The notes under the pieces were generated by a model that was not told the origin of the DNA, searched no databases, and saw only the letters and a program-made list of their open reading frames with translations. DNA of 64,000 bases from Geosiphon pyriformis (Eukaryota; Glomeromycota; Glomeromycetes; Archaeosporales; Geosiphonaceae), in NCBI GenBank assembly GCA_016748015.1, contig JAAOMT010000529.1:7569-71568 (forward strand), in the 5' to 3' direction. The position numbers were made by a program, and so were the translations under genes. Shown here one piece after another: positions 1 to 11,237 of this stretch. Each line of letters begins with the position of its first letter. Position 1 is the first letter of the stretch.

Positions 1-210
1 ATTGATCTTCTTTTTATACCATTCTAGACTCAAAGCTTAAAGCCAAACAACTGTCAGTTAAGGAACTTTCTGTTTTTCTTATTTTAAATATTATTCTATC
101 TAATCATTACTTTAAATCGGTAACATTTTAAAAATACAATATTAATATAAAGCTAGAAACAATCTATTCATGCAATTATTCTTTCGACTATTCCATTTTA
201 AATATCAATT

Positions 211-609
211 TTAAACATGTATCCTACAAGTCACCTTTCGATTTACCCCGCCAGTAGCTATTGTAAAATTTCCCCCACTTAAATTCCAGTTCTCAAACAA
301 TTCAACCATATCACTATTATTTCCTTGTTCGATCGGATGAAAGATAACAGGTATTCGGGACGATGGTTGTATGTGTACATGTGTGGCCTCACCAATTATC
401 GCCAGGTCATCATCATCCAGTTCAAATTCATCTGATTTTGTTTGTCGCCTCGGGGAATCAAATCCATGATCTGATGTAAAATCTGATCCTCGTTATGGAC
501 TTTCTTCACCACCTTGGATATTTGGGATACTATACAAGGTTAATGGATGAGGTCTTGTTAAAAAAGTTTGATCAGCTATTGGTATTGGGCAAAATTCAAT
601 TAAATCATT
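211..609 (-). pseudogene. 3' exon of an unrecognised gene, with one in-frame stop
   Basis: Read on the minus strand, one frame stays open from an AG acceptor (complement of 610-611) to a TAA at 211-213, apart from a TAA at 493-495. The predicted peptide begins NDLIEFCPIPIADQTFLTRP, contains an acidic LDDDDLAIIGEATHVHI stretch and ends RKVTCRIHV. Base composition is clearly less AT-rich than the DNA on either side, as expected for coding sequence. Upstream (above 611) the sequence turns into AT-rich filler, so earlier exons are missing or beyond a long intron. I do not recognise the family. It could be a decayed host gene, or a live gene with a sequencing error at 493-495. Confidence 0.45.
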
Positions 610-611
610 CT

Positions 612-2390
612 AATTTAAATTTTATCAATGAGAAAAATTAATGAAAACATTAATAAAATGTTAATTAAAAAAATAAATAATTTTTTAAATATTGTTGTTT
701 ACTTGGTAAACTATATTTTATTTTAAATTTTATTGAGTATTACAATATTTATTATATAAAAAATTTTTTCTTTAAAAATTAAATCTTCAATTTTTATAAA
801 TTTTGATTTTTAAAACTTTGAAATTTTTAATATTTATAAAAAATTATTAATTAAAACTTTGAAAAAAATTTAAAATTCAAAATGTTGAATTTTTTCACTA
901 ATTTAAAATATATTCGAGTAAAACCAAGTGTTTATATAAAATCTATTAAAATTCTTCTTTAGTCATATTAAGCTTATTAAAATATTTTACTATATTTCTA
1001 ATATATATTTTTTAAAATAAATATTACACTTAAAATCTTTTTTAATTTGAAATTATGTTGTTTCAATTATATTTTTGTTTTCAAAGTTTTGAAAATATTT
1101 TTTTGATATAATTACAACATTTAAATATCCAGAAAAATGACCGGGTGGCTGATCACGTGTAGCAAAGGCATGAGCCACACCTATTTTTTGCCATATGTTA
1201 TAGGTAGTGGTTGAACCACACTCGTTAATGCAAATTAAATCATCTGAACACATTTAAAACTTTTTATTTTTATTTCAAAAGAAATTATATTTCACTTGAT
1301 TGGCTATATTTTAATCAGCATAAAAAAAAGATTACTGAATAAATGTAAAAAAAGACAATTTAGAAAATAAGAATATCATATACAAATATATTTAAAAAAA
1401 GAAACCTGAGTTCAAAAAAAATTAGGTTATGAACTTGTTTTTATTATGTAAATCCAAAAAATAAACTAAAGCAACAAGAATATTTTTTCAAATTTGAAAA
1501 ATTTTAATTTAAGAGATTTTAATTAAACTTGTTTTTTCAAAAAAATCTATAAATATTAGAAGTTGGTCAAAATATCTTAATTAAGAATTAATGTTGAAGT
1601 CGGATTAAAAAATTTTTTAGAGAAACGAATTTATAGTATTAGAACTCTTAATATTATTTCAATTTAAAGTATATGCTAATCTCAATATAATTTAAAATAA
1701 AGATTTATTAATAGATTGCTTTAAAATCATTTTTTTTTTTGCAAATGCTTGAAAAAACAAACGATTATTTTATCTAATTCAGTAGAGTTTTGATATTGAT
1801 TAATTCTCTGATTCTATGTAGTAAACTTCTTTTTCAAATAACATTTTTAAAGCAGAATTCATTCAGCTTTTAAAAGTTTGGAAAATTTATATTTACATAT
1901 AACAGGCTGTATAATATATTTTAAATTATATTATATATAGTAGTTTTTAAATTTACTTTATAAAAAATCAACATATTAAACTTTTTATTTAATAGTTTTT
2001 AACATTTAAATATCATCTATTTTGAATCAATCTAATTTGAAATATAATAAATAAATTGATATTTTATTGAGTCTAACACTCTAACAAATATCCCATTTAT
2101 TGACCAACTACAATAAAATTGCTTTAGATCTTAATATTCTGATAGTCAGAAAAAAGAGTAAATATTAAAAATATCAAGTTTCTTCATTTATTAATTAATA
2201 ATCTAGTTTTTCTTTTGAATTTTGATTTCCTTATTGAAAATAGTGTAAGCTTTTGTAGTCATTGTTTTAAAAATTTCTCCTAAAGTTAAAACATAAGTGT
2301 GATAAATCTTTTTGTAATCCATTTTATAAATGTCACTAAAAATCACAAACTTCGATGAAACAAAAGCTTTTGTCGAGGTAAAATAATAAT
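612..2390. other. AT-rich stretch without a recognisable gene
   Basis: Mostly A/T homopolymers and short ORFs typical of random AT-rich sequence. The one less AT-rich island, about 1130-1255, is open on the minus strand (66 codons from 1253, including GVAHAFATRDQPPGHFSGY). It may be a gene or transposon scrap, but nothing around it supports expression. Confidence 0.5.
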
Positions 2391-3402
2391 TTTGGCTAAA
2401 AGCTACTTACATATGTTAAGGGCTAATAATTGAGTAAATTAAGATTCGAGAATTAGAATTACGAACTATTAAACAAAAATTTCAATACGAGATTCTTCAA
2501 TTTTAGGAATTGCTTGTAAGTTTTACCGCTTTAGAGACCTAGATTTTTTCCCTCCTTGGTTATTTTAAGTTGGTCTTAAGATTTATGAACTTTTTTGATT
2601 TTAGGTGGAAAAAGTTTAAAATTTATATCTAATATTCTCCTTAATTTTTTATTGAAAGAATGTTTTAATTGCAAGAAAGCTTAGATAGAGAACCAATTAA
2701 TTGTCAAACAAAATGATACAGCACCAACATTCACCGTTTGCTTTGTTAACATCGATAAAGTCAATAGATTTTGCGTATACATGGATATTATAATCTGTAG
2801 AAGCCCTATATGAAAAATAATAAAAACAATAAAAATATTATTTTGCAAAGTATGTAGACAGCTTGACTTTGCAAATTCATCGTGAATTAAAAAGGCGAAA
2901 AAAGCTAATCAATAAAATTCTAATAAGGAAATATTGCAATAGCCTCAAAAATTACGTAATCCTTGTTTATTTATGTTTTTATTTAGTAAAAGGAATATGA
3001 CTAATTATATATTGTCTTGCCGACGCGGCTTATAAAAGTCTGTAATCTAAATAATAATATAGCTCAGCATTCTTGCTTAGCAAGTTTTACTTTTTAAATT
3101 AATAGCTCAAGAAGAACCAACGTCTAAGAGATAAAAAAAAGTTATTCTGCCCGAAAAAGAAATACTCTGCCTTAATCTCTGAATAAGCTAATTAAAAAAG
3201 ATAAAAAATTAAAAATATAAAACTTTTAACTATGGAAACCGTGAGTTATTGCCAGTAATCTCAAAACCTGAAGATTAAGATTATCGTTAGTTTAATATGT
3301 TTTTTGCTATTTCAAATCAGAAAAGTAATTCAATCAATCTGTACCTTAAAATCAAATTGGTATATGTCATTTTACTAGAGCAATCAAAATGGTCTAGATT
3401 CA

Positions 3403-3467
3403 AAGCCACAGATAGTGGCTTCATTCTGTTACTATGAAAAATTGAGGTTCAAAGCCTCAAAGGCTTT
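3403..3467. promoter_or_regulatory. Pair of conserved short hairpins upstream of the secreted-protein gene
   Basis: Two perfect inverted repeats sit 30 bp apart. The first is AAGCCAC, loop AGATA, GTGGCTT (3403-3421). The second is AAAGCCT, loop CAA, AGGCTTT (3451-3467). Both stems are intact in the inverted paralogue (23363-23381 and 23317-23333), where the loop bases differ. Function unknown; they could be cis-elements or ends of a small old insertion. Confidence 0.5.
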
Positions 3468-3716
3468 GCTCCAGAATTTCAATGGTAGTCTTTAGCGTAA
3501 AAACGTGCTAGATTGGAACATTTTTTAGTTAGATCAAAATAATAAAGAATATACTAAAGTTGCCTGGCATTTCAAATAACGATATTGCGTTAAGAGCGAA
3601 GTTCATCTCAAATATGGAAATATTTTTGCTACTCTGAAAAGAGGATGAATAGTTAATACTCTGTTTAAGCATTAGTGTTATGCCTGAATTTCTTGGGGAA
3701 CCTGAAATTTGAAAGG

Positions 3717-3724
3717 TATAAAAA
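3717..3724 (+). promoter_or_regulatory. TATA box of the secreted-protein gene
   Basis: TATAAAAA lies 107 bp upstream of the ATG at 3824, within a block (GAAAGGTATAAAAAG) also present at the same distance before the paralogue. This is the usual spacing for a TATA box with a start site about 30 bp downstream and a 70-80 nt leader. Confidence 0.55.
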
Positions 3725-3823
3725 GAATCATTGCCTTCTCAACAAAGATTTCACTTTAATAACTTTAAAATCCTTCCTGGAAATTTAATATAAATTTTTA
3801 AATTCATATAAAGAGTACCTTAG

Positions 3824-4141
3824 ATGGCAAAGAAAGCTCTTATAATATCTGTCTTTTTTTATTCTGCCCTTCTCGCCTTTACTGGGACGGTTTCGGCCCA
3901 TGAAAAACGCGAAGGTGGTAATGGAAACAATAATGAAAGTGGTAATCAACGTGGTAGCCTCCCCAGTGATGGCCTCAAAAATATTTGCTCTTGCAATTAC
4001 TTATCAGACAAATACGGAATTGGTAACATCAATGAGGGTTGCTTCAGAGGAGATCATTCTGGTCCTTGGCTTTACTATCAGAACGGAAATGATGAAAATC
4101 GTATATATCGCTGTAACTTGAATCGGAGTAACTTCGCTTAA
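3824..4141 (+). CDS. Small secreted protein with signal peptide and KR site (copy 1)
   Basis: A 105-residue ORF. Residues 1-25 form a signal peptide (basic MAKK, hydrophobic core, cleavage probably after TVSA). HEKR at 26-29 gives a dibasic Kex2-type site, followed by a Gly/Asn stretch and a segment with four Cys (55, 57, 73, 97). The signal peptide and HEKR region match the paralogue at 22579-22965 closely; the rest diverges. Beyond the stop (4142-4375) two frames still encode repeat-like modules: a second copy of the EKR-Gly/Asn region, then a WSNNLKRDAVAYADFPSA tail. The present ORF therefore looks like a truncated form of a longer repeat protein, or translation may be altered by splicing. 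Secretion is well supported; an effector or peptide-precursor role is inference. Confidence 0.65.
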   Translation: MAKKALIISVFFYSALLAFTGTVSAHEKREGGNGNNNESGNQRGSLPSDGLKNICSCNYLSDKYGIGNINEGCFRGDHSGPWLYYQNGNDENRIYRCNLNRSNFA

Positions 4142-4375
4142 CGGTAATAGCATCGGTGATTGGAGTCCTTACTATGAGAAGGATTAGCTCGAAAGACGCT
4201 GAGGGGATAATGAAAACAATAATGGAAGTGGTGACCCCAGAAGCGATAGCACAATAACTTAATGAATAGAATCAGTCTCGGTAGAAAAGAGGTAAAAAAA
4301 TTGTGACTTCAATCGCGGGTGGTCTAACAACTTGAAAAGAGATGCTGTCGCATATGCAGATTTTCCTAGTGCTTA
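4142..4375 (+). pseudogene. Decayed repeat modules downstream of the secreted protein
   Basis: Past the stop, one frame reads LNGNSIGDWSPYYEKD and, across two stops, an NENNNGSGDPRSDS stretch resembling the start of the mature protein upstream. From about 4300 another frame reads CDFNRGWSNNLKRDAVAYAD and ends FPSA with its own TAA. The latter resembles the paralogue's WSNGNSNGNNNLKRDPWGAY segment. These are most simply lost C-terminal modules of the ancestral repeat protein. Confidence 0.5.
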
Positions 4376-4444
4376 AAAAGTTTATTATAGATCAAGTTTT
4401 TAAATTCTCTTAGCTGTACATACTACCTTATTCATGTAATTACT

Positions 4445-5100
4445 TAAATTATATCATTTCTTACAAGGAAATTATTTTACCTGAATTAGCATATTATATA
4501 TTAATTATAACAATATTTTATAATATTTTTAAAATATTTAATAAAGTCAATATATAGCTTTTAAGCAAATTATTAAATTATTTTTTTTAATAAAATATTT
4601 TACTTGTTATATTATTATTTTATTAAATATAAAGTTTAAATTTTTAGCTTCAATAAAAAAATATAAACTTTTTTTCTCATTTTTTTTTTGTAAATTCGAA
4701 TAAGCGACAGATCGAATTAAATGATTTCATTTATAATAGTTATTTTCGATATATAAAGCGCGAATCTAATCTTCTTTAATAGGCGAAGCTAGTGAATACA
4801 GAAACGGAGCCTCTCGCTTCGAATATCTAAAGTCGAGGACTCGAAAAGTTATATGCGAAGTACACTTCAAAATACAGCTGAAAAAATATTCCTGAAGCTC
4901 AAATGTATTAATTTTTTGCAATATTTTAACACGCTAGATTTCATTATCTTTTAAGTATTTAAAAATTTTATTACTAAATATAATTATGCAATCAAAAATA
5001 TTTGGATGTAGTTTGTTTTTCCTAAATCCTTTATTTTTCTTGTTGTTGCTTTTGTTCGTTTAGGCAGCGAGATATAGTTAAACTTGTGTAGCGAATAATA
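4445..5100. other. Intergenic, no gene seen
   Basis: AT-rich. A less AT-rich island at 4755-4880 carries a six-base inverted repeat (CGAAGC/GCTTCG) and short tracts without a long reading frame. I could not assign it. Confidence 0.4.
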
Positions 5101-5272
5101 GTTTGATGAATAATGACACTTTATGATTTGTTAACATAGAAAATTAGCCTAAATAGGGAATCTACCTTTAAAAAATTACTTTCTAAATGTACTATTCATA
5201 GAAGCTTTAAAAAAGACTTCTTTGAATTGTAACCCATTCACATTTTATAATTTATCCACATTTATCCACATA

Positions 5273-5688
5273 ATGAATTTAAAGAACTCATCCATATGCT
5301 CATGATTGTACCGAATGTAAACGGTGTCAAGATGGTATTCAAAACAATAGTGAGAATAAGTGTAGACCATGCTGGTTCTTATTTTTTGAAAAACTTTATA
5401 AGACTTTTCAAAGCGGCAATGACGAAATTGATAAAACAATTAAGAATCAAATTTATAGTAAATATGGTAGTTTGAATCACTATGAATGGATTTATGGAAG
5501 TGTTTCTAGAATATCAAGGAAATTACTACAGGCGGGTTCAGTATAATTCATAAGCAACCCAAATTGATGGATTAATTCATCCTTCAACTATAAAGCATTT
5601 TGGTTCAATGGAATATAAAAGACTGGGAAAAAAGGAAGTAGCAATAAAAAGGATGAACAGTTCAGAAGTGTTTAAAGAGATAAAAAAC

Positions 5689-5749
<61 letters not shown>

Positions 5750-6681
5750 GTTGTTGTTGTTGTTGTTGTTATTATTATTATTTAATTCATATTTACCCAT
5801 TGTAAATTATCCATTTACTTTTTTATCACTATCTTGATACAAAAAAATTCAAAGAGCTATGTTTATTAATAAGGATAAATCCTTTTATCATAGCTCTTCA
5901 ATATATGGGATTACCCAAAACGCTGAAACACTCGAGTATGGAATTGTGATGGAGTTTGCCGAACATAAAGGCATGCGAAAATTTTTATTCTTTAAGTTAG
6001 TCTGATAAATTATCGATATAGTTTATAGACTTGAAGAAATTCATACTTTTGGTATGGTTCATCATGACTTACACTCGGGAAACATTACTCTTCTACGGTA
6101 CAAATTGGAGACCTAGGATTATTTCAACCTACAAACAATGAAGCAACAACAACAAACTCCGTAACAACAATGATAGACACAACGACAGGGAAAGATACGA
6201 AGGAAAAAAAGATATACGGAGTTTATCCATACATTCCACCAGAAGTTTTAAGAAGAGAAAAATTTACAACGGCTGGTGATAGTTATGTTAATATGGGAAT
6301 TAGGAACAGGAAAGCCTCCCTTTCATGATTGTTCTCATAATAATATTCTTATAATAGCTATTTTAAATGGTCAAAGACCTAAGATTACCTCCCGAAATAG
6401 TTATAAAGTTTTGGGATCCTAAACTTAAGAATTGTCCTAGTGCCAAGTAAGTTGAAAACAAGTTGGAACTTTACTATATTTATTTGGTGTATTCATCTAA
6501 GAAGTCAACAGAAGAGTCTAAAACCAAGAGTCTTAAAAAGGTACAGTTTTTAGAATCAGATAAACATGTAAAAGAAATGATAAAGAACGACTCGGTAACA
6601 AACTATTCAACAAAAACAACAAGGACAAAGATAAAGATTCATCCAGGAGCAATTTATACAAGTCGTGTTTTAACTGCATAG
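5273..6681 (+). pseudogene. Kinase-family pseudogene 1
   Basis: Homologous along its length to the kinase genes at 25445 and 34104. Visible in order: the Cys motif (HDCTECKRCQ, then CRPC), the FFEKLYKTFQSGN segment, a ruined glycine loop followed by a stop, a frame with YKRLGKKEVAIK, the second exon from ITQNAETLEYGIVMEFAEH, catalytic loop HHDLHSGN (HRD changed to HHD), GDLGLFQP, YIPPEVLRREKFTTAGD, and the tail IHPGAIYTSRVLTA. There are several frameshifts and stops, including one just after the ATG at 5273. The intron donor has become ATAAAA (from GTAAAA) and the intron position holds a long TTA/TTG microsatellite. The family promoter block survives in degraded form near 5135-5155. Confidence 0.85.
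5690..5784 (+). repeat. TTA/TTG trinucleotide microsatellite in the kinase intron position
   Basis: About 20 ATT units, then seven TTG units, then more ATT. Its place is the start of intron 1 of the kinase family. The intact genes have a short TTA-rich stretch at the same site (25948 and 34589 onward), so this is an expanded version of an existing intronic tract. The poly-Tyr/Cys ORF across it is an artefact. Confidence 0.9.
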
Positions 6682-6984
6682 ATATTTTTCTAAAGATTAG
6701 TATTTTTTATTTTATCCTCTTGTTAATTACTTATTTCTTTTACTATCTATTATCTTTAATCCTTAATAGATTTAATCATAATCCCTGCTTTAATTTTCCC
6801 TTCATGAAATATAATTATTTTGATCTTTTCATAAGTGACATATTTCGATAACCTTTATTATTTTATAAGTTATAAATTATATTAGTGATAAAGTTTATTA
6901 GATTCATTTCAGTATGTTAAAAAAAATTAGAAAATATATAAATGAAACTTAAATCGTAGTGAAGGTCTTTTATCATATAACAAT

Positions 6985-7250
6985 TTTTTACTAGGAAATT
7001 TCAATCAAACTAAAACTTGAGTTCAAAAGCTTCATTTATAGAATTTGCTTATTTTTACAATAGCTTATTATTGAAAATTTGCGCATAGTTAAATAAAATG
7101 TCAAAAACTGAGACTACTTTTTACTAGGAAATTTCAATCAAACTAAAACTTGAGTTCAAAAGCTTCATTTATAGAATTTGCTTATTTTTACAATAGCTTA
7201 TTATTGAAAATTTGCGCATAGTTAAATAAAATGTCAAAAACTGAGACTAC
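6985..7250. repeat. Perfect 133-bp tandem duplication
   Basis: Positions 6985-7117 and 7118-7250 are identical as far as I can read, beginning TTTTTACTAGGAAATTTCAA and ending AACTGAGACTAC. Single, diverged, reverse-oriented relatives occur at about 28865-28970 and 38560-38690, each in the 3' flank of another kinase copy. The unit is thus part of the duplicated kinase flank, recently doubled here. Confidence 0.9.
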
Positions 7251-10200
7251 TATCCAATAAGCAAATTGGCTCCATTTACTTTTTAAATCAATCTTGTTCT
7301 TATAAATAGAAAAAAGAAAAAAAAGTATAATATCTTTTGTTTTTAGCATTAATATTAAAGGTTTGATTAAAAGTAAAATAATCTAAAAAATAAGATAAAT
7401 AAATTGAAAAATCCAAATTAGGTTTAATTAGATAGAAGATTAACTATTAATATTATTTTAAGCATCTGTAAATTTTTATATTAAATTAATATTATGAATA
7501 ATAAATAAAACAAATTTATAGATCGATATGCAATAATAAAAATATTAATAAAAATTTAAATAGATATATTCTTTTGCTTTAAATACTTGATAATATATAA
7601 ATAATAGAAGTTTTTAATATTTTAATTTAATTGTTTTAATTGACAACACTTAATAAAAAGCAATTATCCTCAAAAAATAAATCAATATTTACATATATTT
7701 ATATTTTATTGCATTTTTATCAATAATTTAAATGAATTTATATCATGTATTAATTATTTTTTTAACCAAGTTTAAAATCAAATAAAACTATGTCATTAAT
7801 TTTTTTTACAAGTACTTTTAATTTTTAACAATATTATGACTTCTTGTTTTTTGTTGAATATAATAAATTAAAAAAAACTCTTTTGTTTTTGTAATTTTAT
7901 AACCTTAATCAGAGCAAAAAATAAAAAAAAAGCAATCACTTTTTTTACTGTTGTTTTATTGAGATTTAATATTCAAAAAGCTTTTTAGAAGTAAAATCAA
8001 CTAGGCAGTATTTTTTCAAGTGTTTTTTTTAAATAATATAAACATAAAGTAGTCTTTAACTGCTAGTAAAGTAATTTTTTGGCTTTAAGTAGAGGTTTTT
8101 CTATTAAAGTCTTTTTAAAAAAATTAATTAAAACTAGTTTTAATTTAATTATTATTATCATAAAAAGTTCAAGATTTTTAATAACAAACCAGTACCCAAG
8201 CTACTATTTTTCTTATCAATTCTTCTAATTACTGTTTAAGTAGTTAAAAAACCCACAAAAGCAAAAAAGCAACTTTTCAATTTTTTCAAATCTAAGGCAT
8301 TTATTTTTTTGAGATATTAAAGAAAAGTATTTTTCTTATTATATTCAAAGTAGTATTTTTATTTTAAACTCTGTTTTTTTTTGTAAAAATAAAACATTAA
8401 ATTTATTTTGTTTTTTAATTTTTATATTAGCTTTGTAGTAGTTATATCAATTATAGTATTTAATTTAAATCTGGCTGTAAATAACATTCTTTTTTTTAAT
8501 TTAAATAATAACAGTAGCAATATATTTGCCAAATTTAGTTATAATTTGTATATAGCTAAATTGCTTAATATACTAAATTTTATTTGTTTATTATTGGTTT
8601 TAAAAGCAAAAAAAAATACATTTTTACATTTAATTTTAATTAATTAACTTATTATGTCATCTAATTTTAAAATTAAATTAATTAAATAAAAATAAAAACT
8701 TTTTTTTTCTGCTTTTGAAAACATTATTGGTTTTGATAATATTTGAAAAATATTTATTAATTGTTAAAAAATTTTTAAATAAGTGGTCTTTATTTTAGTG
8801 TCTAATAAAGCTGTTAAAATTAAATTGGTTTATGTCAAAACTGTATTTTAATTTTTGCATGTTTTTCTTAATTTGAAATCGGTTACTAAAAACAATATTT
8901 AGCTTTTTTGTATAAAGTTTGCATTTCACATTTCTTAATTAAGCTTGCTAGATCTTTTTTTTTATTACTCATAAAATTACATATTATTCTGTAATATCTG
9001 AATTAATTTTTGTTTTTGCTATTGTTGTTTTGTAGAATTTTCTCCTAAAAACAACTATAAAAAATATTAGAAATATTTTGGATGTTTTTAATATATTTTT
9101 TAATATTAAATTAAAACTTGTTAAACAATAACACTATATTATTATTTATTTCAAGTTTTATATGTTTTTGAATGTTATATTAATTTATTGATCAAATCTT
9201 ATAAAAAAAAATGCTAGGATTTTTTTATTATTAATTTAAAAAATACTTTAAAAATTAAATTAATTAATTTTTTTTAGCTGCATTGTTTTTGAAATTAGCA
9301 AGTTAGTTTTCCAAATACATAATAATAATTGTTTATTTTTGTTCTTTAATTCTATTTAATAGTTAAATCTGTTTTTAATATTAAGATTTAAATTACTTGG
9401 CTTTTAAATAAAAATGTTTTTATTTTATTTTTTAAACTTCTGTAATAATTTTCAAAGTTATTAAAAATTAGTTTTAATAATATATTAATAACAACAAATA
9501 TTTTTCTATTGGTTAAAAAACTTTTCTTAAGATAATTGTTTTTTGAAAGTTTTAAGCCACAAATATGAAGTTTATGGCAAATATAACTGTTAAATAATTG
9601 GGTAATTTGGTTTTTGTTGTAATTATACAAAATATGGCTGTTTTAATTAAGTTTTTTTATATAAATATAATGTATTTTAGCCTTGACTGGCTTAAGTAAC
9701 TGGTTATATGTAAAAAACACATAAGTTATACTTAATTTAAATCTTGTTGTAGTTGTATTATATTAATTAACATAATATTTTTTTTTTAAAGCGACAAAAA
9801 GTGTTTTTTAATTAGCAAAATTATCATTATTGTTATTATATTAAATAATTGAATAAATTTACTATCTGTATAAGTATTATAAATTGCTTGAATTTTCTAA
9901 TAACTGTATTTTTGGTCATTAATTTTCTGTGAAGTTTTTGCTGCTAAAAATATTTGTTGTTATGCATTTTAATTAAAAAATTTTTAATTTAATTAAAAAA
10001 TTTGATGCTTTTGATTTTTGAATTTTCGTTGATAAAAGTGTCTTTCGAAATTCTTTCGTTTTAAAAGTTTTTTATAATTATGTTTTAATTTTAAACAATT
10101 CAAATGTTTCAATTGTAAATAAGTCAGTAAAATCTATAATTAATTTATTTCAAAGATTCTTATTTTTTGAATTATAATTCAATAAAAAATTGTTTTGTTT

Positions 10201-11237
10201 ACATAATTATTAAAATTTTTAAATTATTTGTTTAAAAATATATTAGACATTTTGAATAATTATATTTTAAGTTTTATTATTTCAATAAATTTTGTTAAAG
10301 ATTTATTATTTTCAAAAGTATATTTAAAATAATCAAAATTTGACAAATTTTAATCTACTTATATTTGCCTAAGAATTGAAATAGTAACAAGAAAAATTAT
10401 CTAAAAAATTAGCAACAATCATATTTTTTTTGCATACTTAGTTCAATCAACAACTATTTTTTTACAGTAAAATTATTATATATTAGTTGAAAATTATGCT
10501 TAACTAGTCACAAAATATTAAATAATAAAATACTAAGTTAAATAACAAAATTTAAAATTATTTTATTACAATATTCATTTTTTGGTATGTAATTATACTG
10601 TTTTTATTTTATTAAGACTCACAAATTTAAATAAATTGATTTTATATATTAATAATTTTTAAAAAGTCAAATCATTTTCAAATTACCAAAAAATTAAATT
10701 ATTTTAGAATTAAAACAATAAAAACTGTCCTGGAAATTTACTATATCTTTAAGTTTTTTTACTTGGTTTTGTATATTAATTTATTTTTAAACAGCTTTAC
10801 AATAATAATAATATGTTAAATAAGTAAAAAAAATAAAAAAATAAAAATAAATTTATAAATATCTTTTTAATGTTTTTTATTATGTTTTAATTGAGTATAG
10901 TTTTATTAAATATTTTAATTGTTTTTATTTTTATAAGTTAAACTATAGACTTGGTTCAGACATTTTTTATATTTAGTTAACTATTTAAACTTAGATCAAT
11001 ATGTATTTTTAATTTTTTAGACCAAATATATTTAAAGTTTTATGTGATTAAAATAGTTTGTAAATATCTGTTTATTATGAATAAAATTCATTTGGTTTCA
11101 ATATTTATAATAAATTTGTTTAAATTAACATAAAAAATAATTAAATTTACTAAATAATTAATTTTAAAACTTAAATTTAAGTAAGCCAATTTTAGAATTA
11201 TAATTAACATTAATAAAACCAATAAATAAAATAATAT
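7251..11237. other. Extremely AT-rich decayed repeat DNA
   Basis: No credible gene. Around 7900-8250 the sequence is clearly related to 45015-45330: both run through AGAGCAAAAA/AAAGCAAAAA, AAGTGTTTTTTTTAA and TTTTTAATAA blocks in the same order. These are two decayed copies of one dispersed element. ORFs such as 8408-8647 and 9388-9630 are Leu/Asn/Lys/Phe-rich by composition and have no recognisable motif. Confidence 0.5.

Larger units (their letters stand above)
2640..4440 (+). repeat. Segmental duplication, copy 1 (secreted-protein locus)
   Basis: This stretch aligns by eye, in inverted orientation, with 22220-24170. The match covers about 1.1 kb upstream of the secreted-protein gene, the gene itself and about 250 bp downstream, ending near the shared block TTCTCTTAGCTGTA. 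Weaker similarity may continue left to about 2390. Differences are mostly substitutions and small indels. Gypsy-1 and its decayed relative lie between the two arms. Confidence 0.8.

Noticed and set aside
3900-4121. Second ORF overlapping the secreted protein
   Set aside because: It lacks a signal peptide and any family support; the frame from 3824 matches the paralogue.
4755-4880. GC-richer island as a structured RNA gene
   Set aside because: Only a six-base inverted repeat is visible; no tRNA or snoRNA boxes.
5608-5805. ORF with poly-Tyr and poly-Cys
   Set aside because: It is the translation of a TTA/TTG microsatellite lying in the intron position of a kinase pseudogene.
8408-8647. Hydrophobic ORF that could be a membrane protein
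   Set aside because: Phe/Ile/Leu/Asn content follows from A/T-only sequence; there is no promoter or conserved relative.
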